Source: Kitasatospora papulosa
GTDB taxonomy: Bacteria > Actinomycetota > Actinomycetes > Streptomycetales > Streptomycetaceae
Direction of reading: 5' to 3'
DNA: 64,000 bases
Assembly (NCBI RefSeq): GCF_000717245.1
Contig: NZ_JNYQ01000003.1
Coordinates: 124,001-188,000, forward strand
The notes under the pieces were generated by a model. The model had not been told where the DNA came from. It was given only the letters and a program-made list of their open reading frames with translations, and ran no database searches. Positions 1 through 8,147 of the stretch are shown here, piece after piece. Positions within the stretch are counted from its first letter, which is position 1, and every line of letters starts with the position of its first letter. The position numbers and the translations under genes are program-made.

Positions 1-190
1 GGGGCAGATCATCGCCGACCGGAAGGAAGAGCCGGACCAGGTGGTCGGGGCCGACGTAGTCGAAATCGCCCACGTCGTCACCGGTCAGCGTGATCCGGAC
101 CATGCGCGGCGCGAGTCGGCGCACCTCGGTGACCGTCACGTACATGGGCCGCTGAGGTGGCACCGGACGGACTGCAAGCGATTCGGACAT
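1..190 (-). CDS. Siderophore-interacting protein, N-terminal part (gene runs off the window)
   Basis: Only the first 63 codons lie in the window. The translation begins MSESLAVRPVPP and contains VTEVRRLAPRMVRITLTGDD and a GPDHLVRLFLP stretch, which matches the start of the FAD-binding beta-barrel of ViuB-type siderophore-interacting proteins. These are cytoplasmic NAD(P)H-dependent ferric-siderophore reductases that release iron from imported siderophores. The ATG at 190 is the first in frame and lies just below a DmdR/IdeR iron box, so iron-responsive repression is expected. Family assignment rests on the N-terminal part only. Confidence 0.85.
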   Translation of the reverse strand, partial: MSESLAVRPVPPQRPMYVTVTEVRRLAPRMVRITLTGDDVGDFDYVGPDHLVRLFLPVGDDLP

Positions 191-226
191 CGAAGGACCA
201 CTCCCCACAAACAAGCGACACCGTAA

Positions 227-245
227 TTAGGTTAGGTTTAGCTTA
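227..245. promoter_or_regulatory. Iron box (DmdR/IdeR operator)
   Basis: The 19-base element TTAGGTTAGGTTTAGCTTA matches the left half of the DtxR/IdeR-family consensus (TTAGGTTAGGCTAACCTAA) at 10 of 10 positions, with a weaker right half. It lies 37 bases upstream of the siderophore-interacting protein start, so it most likely gives iron-dependent repression of that gene. It could also affect the divergent phospholipase gene, but that start is 350 bases away. Confidence 0.8.
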
Positions 246-597
246 GTTGCAAAGATCCGAACCGCCACACCGCCCCCGGGCCGTCGATGCCGCCCCGGAG
301 GACGCAGCGCCACCTGTGGGGCCACGGACGGAATCCGACCGGTCCACCGCGCGGGACCGGACCTCCTGTGGCGGGAACGTGCCCGCGAGCGAAGCGCCTT
401 GGGCCGGAGCCTGTTGCCGCCGACGCGTTGCGCGTACCCTCCCACCAGCCGCCGGCGTGGGCGGGTACGGGCCGCGGGGAGAGCTTCCGTTCTCCAGGTG
501 TACGGCGTGGTGTCACGAACCCACCCCCCTCCGGTACCCCGGGACCGCTGTCCTTGGGTCGCCCCTGATCCCCCCCACCACCCAGAGGTCGCCACCC
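246..597. other. Non-coding stretch between iron box and phospholipase C
   Basis: About 350 bases upstream of the phospholipase gene. The reading frame of that gene is open through it, but the Tat signal peptide begins only at 598 and the upstream translation is low-complexity Pro/Arg/Gly, so I treat it as untranslated leader and promoter. An AGAGG ribosome site lies at 584-588. I see no convincing -10/-35 pair or hairpin. Confidence 0.5.
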
Positions 598-2658
598 ATG
601 ACAGAGCTCGACCGTCGCAGGTTCCTGCAGATAGCCGGAGGCACCGCCGCCTTCACGATGCTGAACGAGAGCATCGCGAGGGCCACCGCCATCGCGGCAC
701 AAGGCAGCACGGGAACGATCCAGGACATCGAGCACATCGTCGTCCTCATGCAGGAGAACCGTTCCTTCGACCATTACTTCGGGTCACTGAAGGGGGTACG
801 CGGCTTCGGGGATCCGAGGCCGGTGCTCCAGGACAACGGCAGGTCCGTCTTCCACCAGTCGAACGGCACGAAGGACGTCCTGCCCTTCAACCCGCAGGTG
901 GCCGACCTCGGGATGCAGTTCCTGGAAGGGCTCGACCACGACTGGGCCGGCGGCCACCAGGCCTACAACAACGGAAAGTACGACAGATGGGTACCGGCCA
1001 AGACGGCCACGACCATGTCGTACATGACGCGGAACGACATCCCGTTCCACTACGCCCTCGCCGACGCGTTCACCGTGTGCGACGCCTACCACTGCTCGTT
1101 CATCGGAGCCACCGATCCCAACCGGTACTACCTCTGGTCCGGACACACCGGAAACGACGGCACGGGCGGCGGCCCCGTGCTCGGCAACCAGGAAGCCGGT
1201 TACAGCTGGAAGACCTACCCCGAGCGACTGGAGTCCGCCGGGATCTCGTGGAAGGTCTACCAGGACGTCGGCGACGGTCTGAACGCGGCCGGGTCCTGGG
1301 GCTGGATCAACGACGCCTTCCGCGGCAACTACGGCGACAACTCCCTGCTCTACTTCAACAGCTACCGCAACGCCCAGCCCGGCAGCGCCCTGTACGAGAA
1401 GGCCCGCACCGGCACCGACGTCAAGGCGGGCGGCACGTACTTCGACAAGCTGCGCGCGGACGTGACCCGCGGGACGCTCCCCAAGATCTCCTGGATCGCC
1501 GCACCCGAGGCCTTCAGCGAGCACTCCAACTGGCCCACGAACTTCGGTGCCTGGTACATCTCCCAGGTCCTGGACGCGCTCACGGCGAACCCGGCGGTGT
1601 GGGCGAAGACCGCCCTGTTCCTCACCTACGACGAAAACGACGGCTTCTTCGACCACGTGGTCCCGCCGTACCCGCCGGCTTCCTCGGCGTGGGGACTGTC
1701 CACGGCGGACGTGTCCAAGGACCTGTATCCGGGGGGCGGGAACTACGCGGCCGGCCCGTACGGGCTCGGCCCCCGCGTGCCGATGATCGTCGTCTCGCCG
1801 TGGAGCAAGGGCGGCTACGTCTGCTCCGAGACCTTCGACCACACCTCGGTGATCCGCTTCATGGAGAAGCGCTTCGGAGTCCGGGAGCCCAACATCTCGC
1901 CCTGGCGCCGCGCCGTCTGCGGGGACCTGACCTCCGCCTTCGAGTTCGGCCGCGCGGACGCGGCTCCCCCGGTCCTCCCCTCGACCGCCGGATACACGCC
2001 GCCGGACAGGAACCGCCATCCGTCCTACCACCCGACCCCGCCGCCCACGGGCGCACTCCCCAGGCAGGAGGCGGGCTCCAAGCCGACCCGCGCCCTCGGC
2101 TACAGCCCGTACGTGGACGGCCGGGCCACCGTCTCCACCGGGAAGTTCACCCTGACCTTCGCCGGCGGCCCGACCCTGGGCGCCCACTTCCACAGCACCT
2201 CGGGCAACCGCACGGACGGCCCTTGGCCCTACACGGTCGAGGCGGGCAAGACCCTCTCGGACACCTGGAGCACCAGCAGCTCCACCGGTAACCGGATCGA
2301 CCTGACGGTCTGGGGCCCCAACGGCTTCCTGCGCACCTGGCGTGGCCCGGTGAAGACGGGCGGGCCCGAAGTCACCGCCCGCCATGTGAGCACGAGCGGC
2401 AACCTGACGCTCAGCATGACCAATTCCGCCTCGACCGCCGTCAACCTGACGGTGACCAACACCTACGGTGGAGCGCCCCAGACGTTCAAGGTCAATCCCG
2501 GTGCGACCGTGACCCACACGGTCGATCTGCGGGCCGGCGCCCGCTGGTACGACGTCGAGGTCGTCTCCGACGCGGACCCCGCCTTCCTGCGCCGGTTCGC
2601 CGGGCACGTGGAGAACGGCTTTCCGGGCGTCTCCGACCCCGCGCTCAGGACACTCTGA
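598..2658 (+). CDS. Phosphocholine-specific phospholipase C, Tat-exported
   Basis: The 686-residue product hydrolyses phosphatidylcholine-type lipids outside the cell if it behaves like its family. It starts with a twin-arginine signal (DRRRFLQIAGG at residues 4-14). The phosphoesterase domain carries ENRSFDHYFG at residues 53-62 and TYDENDGFFDH at residues 343-353, the metal and catalytic motifs of the PLC/acid phosphatase family. The last 200 residues contain two beta-rich DUF756-type repeats, which is the usual architecture, and the length is normal. The ATG at 598 was chosen because it begins the Tat signal and follows AGAGG. A strong hairpin follows the stop, so it is monocistronic. Confidence 0.95.
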   Translation: MTELDRRRFLQIAGGTAAFTMLNESIARATAIAAQGSTGTIQDIEHIVVLMQENRSFDHYFGSLKGVRGFGDPRPVLQDNGRSVFHQSNGTKDVLPFNPQVADLGMQFLEGLDHDWAGGHQAYNNGKYDRWVPAKTATTMSYMTRNDIPFHYALADAFTVCDAYHCSFIGATDPNRYYLWSGHTGNDGTGGGPVLGNQEAGYSWKTYPERLESAGISWKVYQDVGDGLNAAGSWGWINDAFRGNYGDNSLLYFNSYRNAQPGSALYEKARTGTDVKAGGTYFDKLRADVTRGTLPKISWIAAPEAFSEHSNWPTNFGAWYISQVLDALTANPAVWAKTALFLTYDENDGFFDHVVPPYPPASSAWGLSTADVSKDLYPGGGNYAAGPYGLGPRVPMIVVSPWSKGGYVCSETFDHTSVIRFMEKRFGVREPNISPWRRAVCGDLTSAFEFGRADAAPPVLPSTAGYTPPDRNRHPSYHPTPPPTGALPRQEAGSKPTRALGYSPYVDGRATVSTGKFTLTFAGGPTLGAHFHSTSGNRTDGPWPYTVEAGKTLSDTWSTSSSTGNRIDLTVWGPNGFLRTWRGPVKTGGPEVTARHVSTSGNLTLSMTNSASTAVNLTVTNTYGGAPQTFKVNPGATVTHTVDLRAGARWYDVEVVSDADPAFLRRFAGHVENGFPGVSDPALRTL

Positions 2659-2668
2659 GACGACGGTA

Positions 2669-2712
2669 CCGGCGGTGCGTCCCGCCCTTCGCCGGGCGGG
2701 ACGCACCGCCGG
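2669..2712 (+). terminator. Hairpin terminator after phospholipase C
   Basis: A perfect 19-base inverted repeat (2669-2687 with 2694-2712) surrounds a 6-base loop, 10 bases after the phospholipase stop codon. There is no U tract, as is common for Streptomyces terminators. Confidence 0.85.
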
Positions 2713-2950
2713 CCAGGACGCGCGCTGCGCGGCGGCGCACGCCTGGGTCGGCCTGGGCCGCATCGTCTACGTGGCGTCGTCCCGGCAGCTGAGCCAGTGG
2801 CTGGCCGACTGGGGCGTACCCCCTCCCCCGGTCAGGGCGCTGCCGATCAACGAGGTGGCGCCGGGCGTGCCCGCCGACGGCCCTGTGCCCGAGCTGGTGG
2901 ACGAGGTACGGGAACTGCACCACCGCCTCCATCACGGTGACGCCCACTGA
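2713..2950 (+). pseudogene. Nucleoside deaminase remnant (C-terminal third only)
   Basis: The open frame reads AAAHAWVGLGRIVYVASS, then PINEVAPGVPADGPVPE, and ends at 2950. This resembles the C-terminal part of CMP/dCMP-type zinc nucleoside deaminases of actinomycetes, downstream of the PCxxC zinc motif. The catalytic HxE part and the first zinc cysteine are missing, and the frame abuts the terminator hairpin, so no full N-terminus can exist upstream. I read it as a truncated, non-functional remnant. A stand-alone small protein is possible but I see no ribosome site. Confidence 0.6.
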
Positions 2951-3169
2951 GGAAGTCCGGCGCGCCGTCCCCCGTGGAACGCGGCGGAGACGCGCCGGGG
3001 TCACGGACGGCCGAGCTGCACTCTGGCGCACCCGTCCACCGTGCCGCGTGACCGCGAACCCCACAACACCCCCACATCCGGGCCGGATCGCAGCGCCGCG
3101 GCCAAGCGGGACGGATCGTCAAGTCCCGGCTACACGGCGTGCGATGAGGGTAAAGAAGTCCCCCACGTG

Positions 3170-3207
3170 TCGACATTCCTCCTGTGAAGATTGCGTAGAT
3201 CACAGGA
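3170..3207 (+). promoter_or_regulatory. Dyad and probable promoter upstream of NlpC/P60 gene
   Basis: An inverted repeat TCCTGTGA (3180-3187) and TCACAGGA (3200-3207) with a 12-base centre lies about 160 bases before the NlpC/P60 gene. It sits between TCGACA (3170-3175) and TAGATC (3196-3201), which could serve as -35 and -10 boxes although the 20-base spacing is long. The arms resemble CRP half sites but the spacing is not that of CRP. The regulator is unknown. Confidence 0.4.
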
Positions 3208-3230
3208 CGATTACTAAGGTCAGCCATCGA

Positions 3231-3350
3231 ACCTTCGCGCGATTGCTCACCTATCCGGGGTGGCTGCGAAGGAACCGCCGAGTCCGTGACCTGCACGGAG
3301 CCGGGGATCCGTTCGTCGTCCCCCACGACCCGGCAGGCGGGCTCGAGAAC
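3231..3350 (+). promoter_or_regulatory. Probable ydaO-type (c-di-AMP) riboswitch, apparently shortened
   Basis: Streptomyces NlpC/P60 and resuscitation-factor genes usually carry a c-di-AMP ydaO riboswitch. This leader has its hallmark blocks: a stem CCTTCGC (3232-3238) with GCGAAGG (3266-3272), then GCCGAGTCCGTGACC and GAGCCGGGGATCC, and near the 3' end ACCCGGCAGGCG. The part normally found between the GGGGA block and the final block is missing from memory of the family, so the aptamer may carry an internal deletion. A covariance-model search would decide. Confidence 0.45.
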
Positions 3351-3366
3351 GAAGGAGCTCGCCATC

Positions 3367-4014
3367 GTGGCGTCCCACCGCCGTCCCAAACAGCCGAGCC
3401 GCGCCCGGGTGACCGTGCTCACCGCGACCGCCGCCGCGGCCGTGGCCCTGACCTCCCAGGCGGCCCACGCCGACCCGAAGCCGACCAAGAGCGAGGTCAA
3501 GGCGAAGGCTGCTCTCCTCGGACCCGGACAGCTTCCTGGACCAGGCATCCGCGCTCGACCAGCTGACGGCCAAGCAGGCCGAGTCGCTCCAGAAGATCCA
3601 GGCGAAGCAGCGCACCCTCGCGCAGCAGCGCACGGAGGCGCAGGGCTCGGCGACGAGGCCCCGGCATCGGCGCTCGGCGCCGCCGCCCTCCAGGCTGCGA
3701 GCACCCGGGTCGGCATGCCGTACGTCCGTACAGCGACCGGTCCCGGCTCCTTCGACTGCTCGGGTCTGACCCAGTGGGCCTACGCGCAGGCCGGCGCCGA
3801 CATCACCCGGACCACGTTCACGCAGATCAACCAGGGCACCCGCATCGCGCGCAGTCAACTCAAGCCGGGCGACCTGGTGTTCTTCAGCAACACCTCGCAC
3901 GTGGGCCTCTACGCCGGCAACAACACCGTGCTGCACGCCCCGTACCCGGGCGCCTATGTCCGCTACGAGTCGATGGGTACCGTCGGCTCCTACGAGGCCG
4001 CTGTACGCATCTGA
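3367..4014 (+). CDS. NlpC/P60 cell-wall hydrolase with an out-of-frame central segment
   Basis: The 215-residue product has a signal peptide ending near SQAAHA and a C-terminal NlpC/P60 domain with the catalytic Cys in FDCSGL, the His in HVGLYAG and the third polar residue in LHAPY. Such enzymes are secreted gamma-D-glutamyl-diamino-acid endopeptidases of peptidoglycan. The usual protein has a long coiled-coil region between these parts. Here most of it is gone, and bases about 3512-3645 encode recognisable coiled coil (SSDPDSFLDQASALDQL, AKQRTLAQQRTEAQ) only in frame +2, while the open frame reads through as low-complexity residues. Two frame-changing deletions therefore cancel each other. 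GTG at 3367 follows GAAGGAG (3351-3357). The domain also has VRTATG where VWGATG is usual. Confidence 0.85.
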   Translation: MASHRRPKQPSRARVTVLTATAAAAVALTSQAAHADPKPTKSEVKAKAALLGPGQLPGPGIRARPADGQAGRVAPEDPGEAAHPRAAAHGGAGLGDEAPASALGAAALQAASTRVGMPYVRTATGPGSFDCSGLTQWAYAQAGADITRTTFTQINQGTRIARSQLKPGDLVFFSNTSHVGLYAGNNTVLHAPYPGAYVRYESMGTVGSYEAAVRI

Positions 4015-4182
4015 CGTCGCTCCCACACCGGAGGTCCTGGGCATCGGCGCCCTTCGACGGCGCCGAGGACACCCGCGGCGTACGCCGGCGGCTGCTCAGG
4101 ACCTGTGCGACCGCGCTCAGCCTGCCTGATCGCTGATGGTCCGGCCGTGACGACACCCGGCCGGATCAGGTCGATCCGCCGC

Positions 4183-5142
4183 TCAGTCGTGAGCGCGAAG
4201 GGTGACGGCGGGGGTCACACCGTAGTGCCGCCGGTAGGCGGCGGCGAAGCGTCCGACGTGCGGAAAGCCCCATGCCGCCGCGATCCGCGTCACGCTGGAG
4301 ACGTGCGGGTCGGCCTTCACCAGATCGACGTGGGCCCGGGTGAGCCGGACGTGGCGCAGGTGGCCCAGGGGCGTCGTGTCGGTGTGTCTGCTGAAGGCGT
4401 ACTGCACGGCGCGGGGGGTGACGAACGCGGCGGCCGCGATGTCCGCCAGACCGATGGTGCGGTGCGCGTTCTCCTCGATGAAGGCCTTCGCCCTGCGGAG
4501 GGTCTCGGTGTGCGCGTCACGGCTGTCGGTGCGGTGGTCCTCCTCCTGGGCCGTGATGCTGGGCAGCGCGCTCAGAGTCACCGCTGCCAGGTGCTGGACG
4601 GCGGTGGCGACGACGAGGCCCTCGACGGCCGGGCCGGTGAGCACCTGGTCCCGGAGGAAGGCGACGGTGCTGCCCAGGCGCCGGTTGGCGGCCGCGTCCA
4701 CCGGGCGTTGGCCGGTGAGCCGAACCGGTCCGTCGGAGTTCGCGCCCGCGGCGGCAACGCGGTCGAGCAGGGCGGGGTCGAACATGGTGATGGTGTAGCG
4801 GGCCGAGTGGAGGGCACCGGTGTAGGGGCGGTCAGGAGGGGCGATGAGGAAGGTCTCCCCGGGGCCGTAGACGTCGTTCCGACCGTCCGTGGTGTCCACC
4901 ATGCTGCCCTTGTGCACGGTGATCAGGCAGATCGCGTCCAGCTGGTCGGCGTCGTAGGTCATGGTGTAGCCGAAGTCGAGTCGATCGACGACAAGCCCTT
5001 CGGCCGCGTTGCGGACTATGCGGGTCCTCGTGTCCTGCGGCCGTCCGCCGATCCTCATGGGTGTGTAGGCCCGCGACAGAAACGCCTCGGTCGCCTCCAG
5101 GCTCCCGCTGTCGAAACGCTCCGTCTCCAACTTCCCCTCCAC
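4183..5142 (-). CDS. AraC-family transcriptional regulator
   Basis: A 319-residue protein with an N-terminal cupin-like ligand domain (about residues 20-190, including GPGETFLIAPPDRPY) and a C-terminal AraC DNA-binding domain. Both helix-turn-helix units are visible: LADIAAAAFVTPRAVQYAF near residue 228 and SSVTRIAAAWGFPHVGRF near residue 275. The GTG at 5142 is the first start in frame, but the ribosome site is poor and a downstream TTG after GGAGGGG is possible. No obvious target lies beside it; the STAS gene is divergent 345 bases away. Confidence 0.9.
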   Translation of the reverse strand: MEGKLETERFDSGSLEATEAFLSRAYTPMRIGGRPQDTRTRIVRNAAEGLVVDRLDFGYTMTYDADQLDAICLITVHKGSMVDTTDGRNDVYGPGETFLIAPPDRPYTGALHSARYTITMFDPALLDRVAAAGANSDGPVRLTGQRPVDAAANRRLGSTVAFLRDQVLTGPAVEGLVVATAVQHLAAVTLSALPSITAQEEDHRTDSRDAHTETLRRAKAFIEENAHRTIGLADIAAAAFVTPRAVQYAFSRHTDTTPLGHLRHVRLTRAHVDLVKADPHVSSVTRIAAAWGFPHVGRFAAAYRRHYGVTPAVTLRAHD

Positions 5143-5487
5143 CCGCGGCTGCGGAGCCCGGTGCGGGTCCCCGACTCACGGTACGCCGTCCGGTTCCGGG
5201 CAGGCGACGAGCGGCGGCGCCGAAAGACCGGGACCACCGCGCCATCACACGGCTCGTGCTGCGGCTTCACGGGGCACGCCGTGTCTGTGATGCCTCCCCC
5301 CTTCTCACGGAGCTCACTCGGAGAAGGTCAGGAAACGAACCGTCGAAGCCTCTGTCGCGAAACCCTGACGGGACCAGCCCGGGTGAGGGGTGTTGCTGAC
5401 CGGGGCGTGGGCACCCCGAGGATCCGAGGGGGGCCGTCAGCGAGCAACCGATCATGGCCGTCGTACGGCTACGGAAGGAGGGCGGCG
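5143..5487. other. Divergent intergenic region between AraC and STAS genes
   Basis: This 345-base stretch holds no supported gene. It should contain the promoters of the two divergent genes. A TGTTG followed by GGGCAC about 12 bases later (near 5391-5412) faintly resembles a sigma-B-type promoter, as expected for a STAS gene, but the match is weak. Confidence 0.4.
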
Positions 5488-5853
5488 ATGCTCACGGTGC
5501 ACAGGACTCGGCACCACAACGGCGGGGCTGAGCTCACCGCGTACCGGGAGGCGTACACAGGAGGTGAATGGCAGCTGTACGTGGCGGGAGAGTTCGACGA
5601 GGCCACCACCGGCCCACTGGCCGATGTGCTCGACGACGCCTGCCGGCAGCGGGCCTGGCGCATCGTGATCGACTGCTCGGCCGTCACCTTTGCCGACGTC
5701 GCCTTCCTGCGTGCGCTGTTGACCCCTCACGCTCACGACATCCAGGTCGTGCTGGCCTCGCCGTCGACGGCCGTGCGGCGGCTGCTTCAGGCCACAGGAA
5801 CCGTCAACCGCTTTCCCGTGACGAGACGCGCCTGGTCCACACCGACCCGATGA
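5488..5853 (+). CDS. STAS-domain protein (anti-sigma factor antagonist-like)
   Basis: The 121-residue product is a single STAS domain: WQLYVAGEFDEATTGPL at about residues 29-45, then IVIDCSAVTFADVAFLRAL, where the serine of the DCSAVTFAD loop occupies the position that anti-sigma kinases phosphorylate. Proteins of this kind act in partner-switching cascades in the cytoplasm. The ATG at 5488 is preceded by GGAAGGAG (5473-5480). No anti-sigma kinase or sigma factor gene is adjacent, so the partner is unknown. Confidence 0.88.
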   Translation: MLTVHRTRHHNGGAELTAYREAYTGGEWQLYVAGEFDEATTGPLADVLDDACRQRAWRIVIDCSAVTFADVAFLRALLTPHAHDIQVVLASPSTAVRRLLQATGTVNRFPVTRRAWSTPTR

Positions 5854-6038
5854 TCCGGAACCCCCTCCCCCTTCTGCGCCATGCCGCTCATGACACCTCG
5901 CGGGCGGCCGAGCGGCAAGCGCGGTTCCTGCATGGCAGACGCCCTCGCCACTCGACCCCGCAACCGGACGCCGTGGGGCGGCCCGGATCCCCCTGTCCCG
6001 ACCGTGTCTCCCCGTCCAGGCAGCTCTCTGACGCTCGG

Positions 6039-6947
6039 TCAGGATGGGGACTTGTTCGCGAAGACCCAGCGGTTGCCCTCCAGTGCGTCGTTCGGCTCGG
6101 GTAGGGGGCCGCGTCCGTGCCGACGGGTGAAGTCGAAGGGGGTGTGGACCGATGTGGACCAGCCCCTGCCCTCCAGGTCTCCTGCGGAGTCGGGCCGTGG
6201 TCCACCGTCGAACAGGTTGAGCAGGTCGATGCCGAGTTGCTGCTCCGTGGAGGTGTAGAGCGGACTCTCGCGGTATTCCAGCAGGTCCTTCTCGAGCTTC
6301 ACCTCGTAGGCCAGTGCGCTTCCTCCCGTACTCAACCGGTCGACCGTGTCGATGAGATAGGTCTCGGCGGTGATGGGCAGGTAGAACAGCAGCCCCTCCG
6401 CCAGCCATACGCTCGGGGCGGCCGGGTCGAAGCCGGCGTCGGTCAGCGCGGTGACCCAGTCGGCGCGCAGATCGATCGGGATCGGGACGCGCGCCGCCTT
6501 CGACGTTGCCGACAGTCCGTCGAGTACGTCGTGCTTGAAATCCAGCACTCCCGGCTTGTCGATCTCGAAGATCACGCAGCCGGCCGGCCAGTCGAGCCGG
6601 AACGCCCGTGCGTCCAGACCCGCGCCGAGCAGCACCACTTGGCGAGGGGCTCCGGCGTGCACCGCCTGGAGGAGGAAGTCGTCGAGGACGCGCGTACGCA
6701 GACCGAAGTACCGAGCGAAACGCCCCCACAGCGGGTTCGCGTCACCGTCCGGGACCTGTTGGATGCGGACCGGCCAGTCCGCGGACGCCGGTGCGGCGCG
6801 CACGAAGTGTTCGGCGTAGATGTCGCGTGCCAGGCTGTCGTGGCGGTGGGTCTCGATCGCCCGTGAGGCGGCGACCAGGAGGGCGGTGAGCCCGATGCCC
6901 CCTGCCACGCCCTCCAGATCCGTGTTCCGACGAACCGTGTCGACCAT
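6039..6947 (-). CDS. SAM-dependent methyltransferase, leucine carboxyl methyltransferase-like
   Basis: A 302-residue protein of the LCMT/PPM1-like family that is common in actinomycetes. The SAM-binding signature VVLLGAGLDARAFRLDWP lies at residues 104-121, followed by FEIDKPGVLDFK and SVWLAEGLLFYLP. Known relatives methylate carboxyl or hydroxyl groups of small molecules. Start ATG at 6947 follows AGAAGGAGAG. It lies 105 bases after the alcohol dehydrogenase on the same strand, so it may be the last gene of the mfnB operon, and a role in methylating a furan carboxylate is conceivable but only inferred. Confidence 0.88.
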   Translation of the reverse strand: MVDTVRRNTDLEGVAGGIGLTALLVAASRAIETHRHDSLARDIYAEHFVRAAPASADWPVRIQQVPDGDANPLWGRFARYFGLRTRVLDDFLLQAVHAGAPRQVVLLGAGLDARAFRLDWPAGCVIFEIDKPGVLDFKHDVLDGLSATSKAARVPIPIDLRADWVTALTDAGFDPAAPSVWLAEGLLFYLPITAETYLIDTVDRLSTGGSALAYEVKLEKDLLEYRESPLYTSTEQQLGIDLLNLFDGGPRPDSAGDLEGRGWSTSVHTPFDFTRRHGRGPLPEPNDALEGNRWVFANKSPS

Positions 6948-7052
6948 GTGCTCTCCTTCTGTGCGAAAAATGGGACGCGGGGCCGCCGCGCGTGCCGGAT
7001 CCGCGGTCGGCCCGCGAGCTGCGGCCCTGGGGGCCGTTCCTCGGCCCCTCCC

Positions 7053-8147
7053 TCACGGGATCAGGACGGGCTTGACCACCCGGCCGGCGTCGCAGTCACG
7101 CTCGGCCTCGTTGATGTCGGCGAGCGGGTAGGTACGGATCAGTTGGTCGAAGGGGAACTTCCCGGCCCGCCACAGTTCCGTCAGCCGCGGAATCAGCAGT
7201 CCCGGGACCGCGTCTCCCTCGCAGATGTGGGAGATCTTCCGGCCTCGGTCCAGTGAGCCCGGCCGGAGCGGGAGCGGTGTGCGTATCCGTGCGACCAGAC
7301 CGAGATGGCCGGTCGGGCGCAGGGCCTGGAGCGCGTCGTTGATCATCTCGGGTGAGCCCGTGGTGTCGAGTGCGTACCGCGTGCCGCCGTCGGTGAGCCG
7401 CCGGATGCGATCGGGCAGGTCGGCCGTCGAGGCGTGCAGGGGAATCGCACTGAACCGCTCGGCGGTGGCCAGCCGTTCGGGATGCCGGTCGACGGCCACG
7501 GTCACCGCTCCGGCGGCGGTGGCCGCCATCACCGCGGCAAGGCCCACCGCTCCGGCGCCGAACACGGCCACGGTGTCGCCGGGACCGGCACCGAAGGAGT
7601 GGAGAACGGCTCCGGCCCCGGTGAGGAAGCCGCAACCGAGCGGCCCCAGCAGCTCCACCGGCAGGGCGGGATCGACCCGGACGGCGTTGCGTGCGCTGAC
7701 CATGGCGTACTCGGCGAACGAGGACTGGCCGAACCATCGGGGGGCCAGTTCACCCCCGGTCGCGTCGGTGAACCGTGCGGCGTTCTCCTTCCGTCCCCCG
7801 AAGAGGTTGAGCGAGGCGAAGGAGTCGCAGTAGGCCGGTGCCGCGCCCATGCAGTTGCGGCAGCGACCGCACGAGTCGAAGCTCAGCACGACGTGGTCGC
7901 CGGTGCTCAGACCGGTGTCCGGGCCGCCCGTCCCCACCACCACCCCTGCGCCCTCATGACCGAGCACGGCGGGAAGCGGTGTGCGGCCCGCCGAGCTCCG
8001 GACCGCGAGGTCGGTCCGGCACATCCCGCAGCCCGCGATCCTGACCAGGATCTCGCCGTCGGCCGGTTCCTCGTGCAGGGCCACCTCCTCGACCGCGAAG
8101 GGCTTCCCGTAGGAGCGCAGTACCGCCGCCTCGAACCTCTTCGTCAT
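7053..8147 (-). CDS. Zinc-dependent aryl-alcohol-type dehydrogenase
   Basis: A 364-residue medium-chain dehydrogenase. Catalytic zinc ligands are in GCGMCRTD and GHEGAG, structural zinc cysteines in SCGRCRNC and the following AYC, and the dinucleotide-binding site is VAVFGAGAVGLAAV. The segment AYCDSFASLNLFGG is typical of benzyl/aryl-alcohol dehydrogenases (XylB-like), which interconvert aromatic or furanic alcohols and aldehydes with NAD(P). Its ATG (8145-8147) overlaps the stop of the aldehyde dehydrogenase in an ATGA, which points to translational coupling. Together with mfnB upstream, a furfuryl-alcohol-type substrate is a reasonable inference. Confidence 0.93.
   Translation of the reverse strand: MTKRFEAAVLRSYGKPFAVEEVALHEEPADGEILVRIAGCGMCRTDLAVRSSAGRTPLPAVLGHEGAGVVVGTGGPDTGLSTGDHVVLSFDSCGRCRNCMGAAPAYCDSFASLNLFGGRKENAARFTDATGGELAPRWFGQSSFAEYAMVSARNAVRVDPALPVELLGPLGCGFLTGAGAVLHSFGAGPGDTVAVFGAGAVGLAAVMAATAAGAVTVAVDRHPERLATAERFSAIPLHASTADLPDRIRRLTDGGTRYALDTTGSPEMINDALQALRPTGHLGLVARIRTPLPLRPGSLDRGRKISHICEGDAVPGLLIPRLTELWRAGKFPFDQLIRTYPLADINEAERDCDAGRVVKPVLIP

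Noticed and set aside
247..597. N-terminal extension of the phospholipase frame
   Set aside because: The Tat signal peptide starts at 598 with its own ribosome site, and the upstream translation is low complexity.
3180..3207. CRP binding site upstream of NlpC/P60
   Set aside because: Arms TGTGA and TCACA are present but their 12-base spacing does not fit the 6-base spacing of CRP sites, so I list it only as an unknown dyad.
4105..5487. Long plus-strand frame opposite the AraC gene, continuous with the STAS gene
   Set aside because: It is the shadow of the AraC gene on the other strand. Only the STAS domain from 5488 is real.
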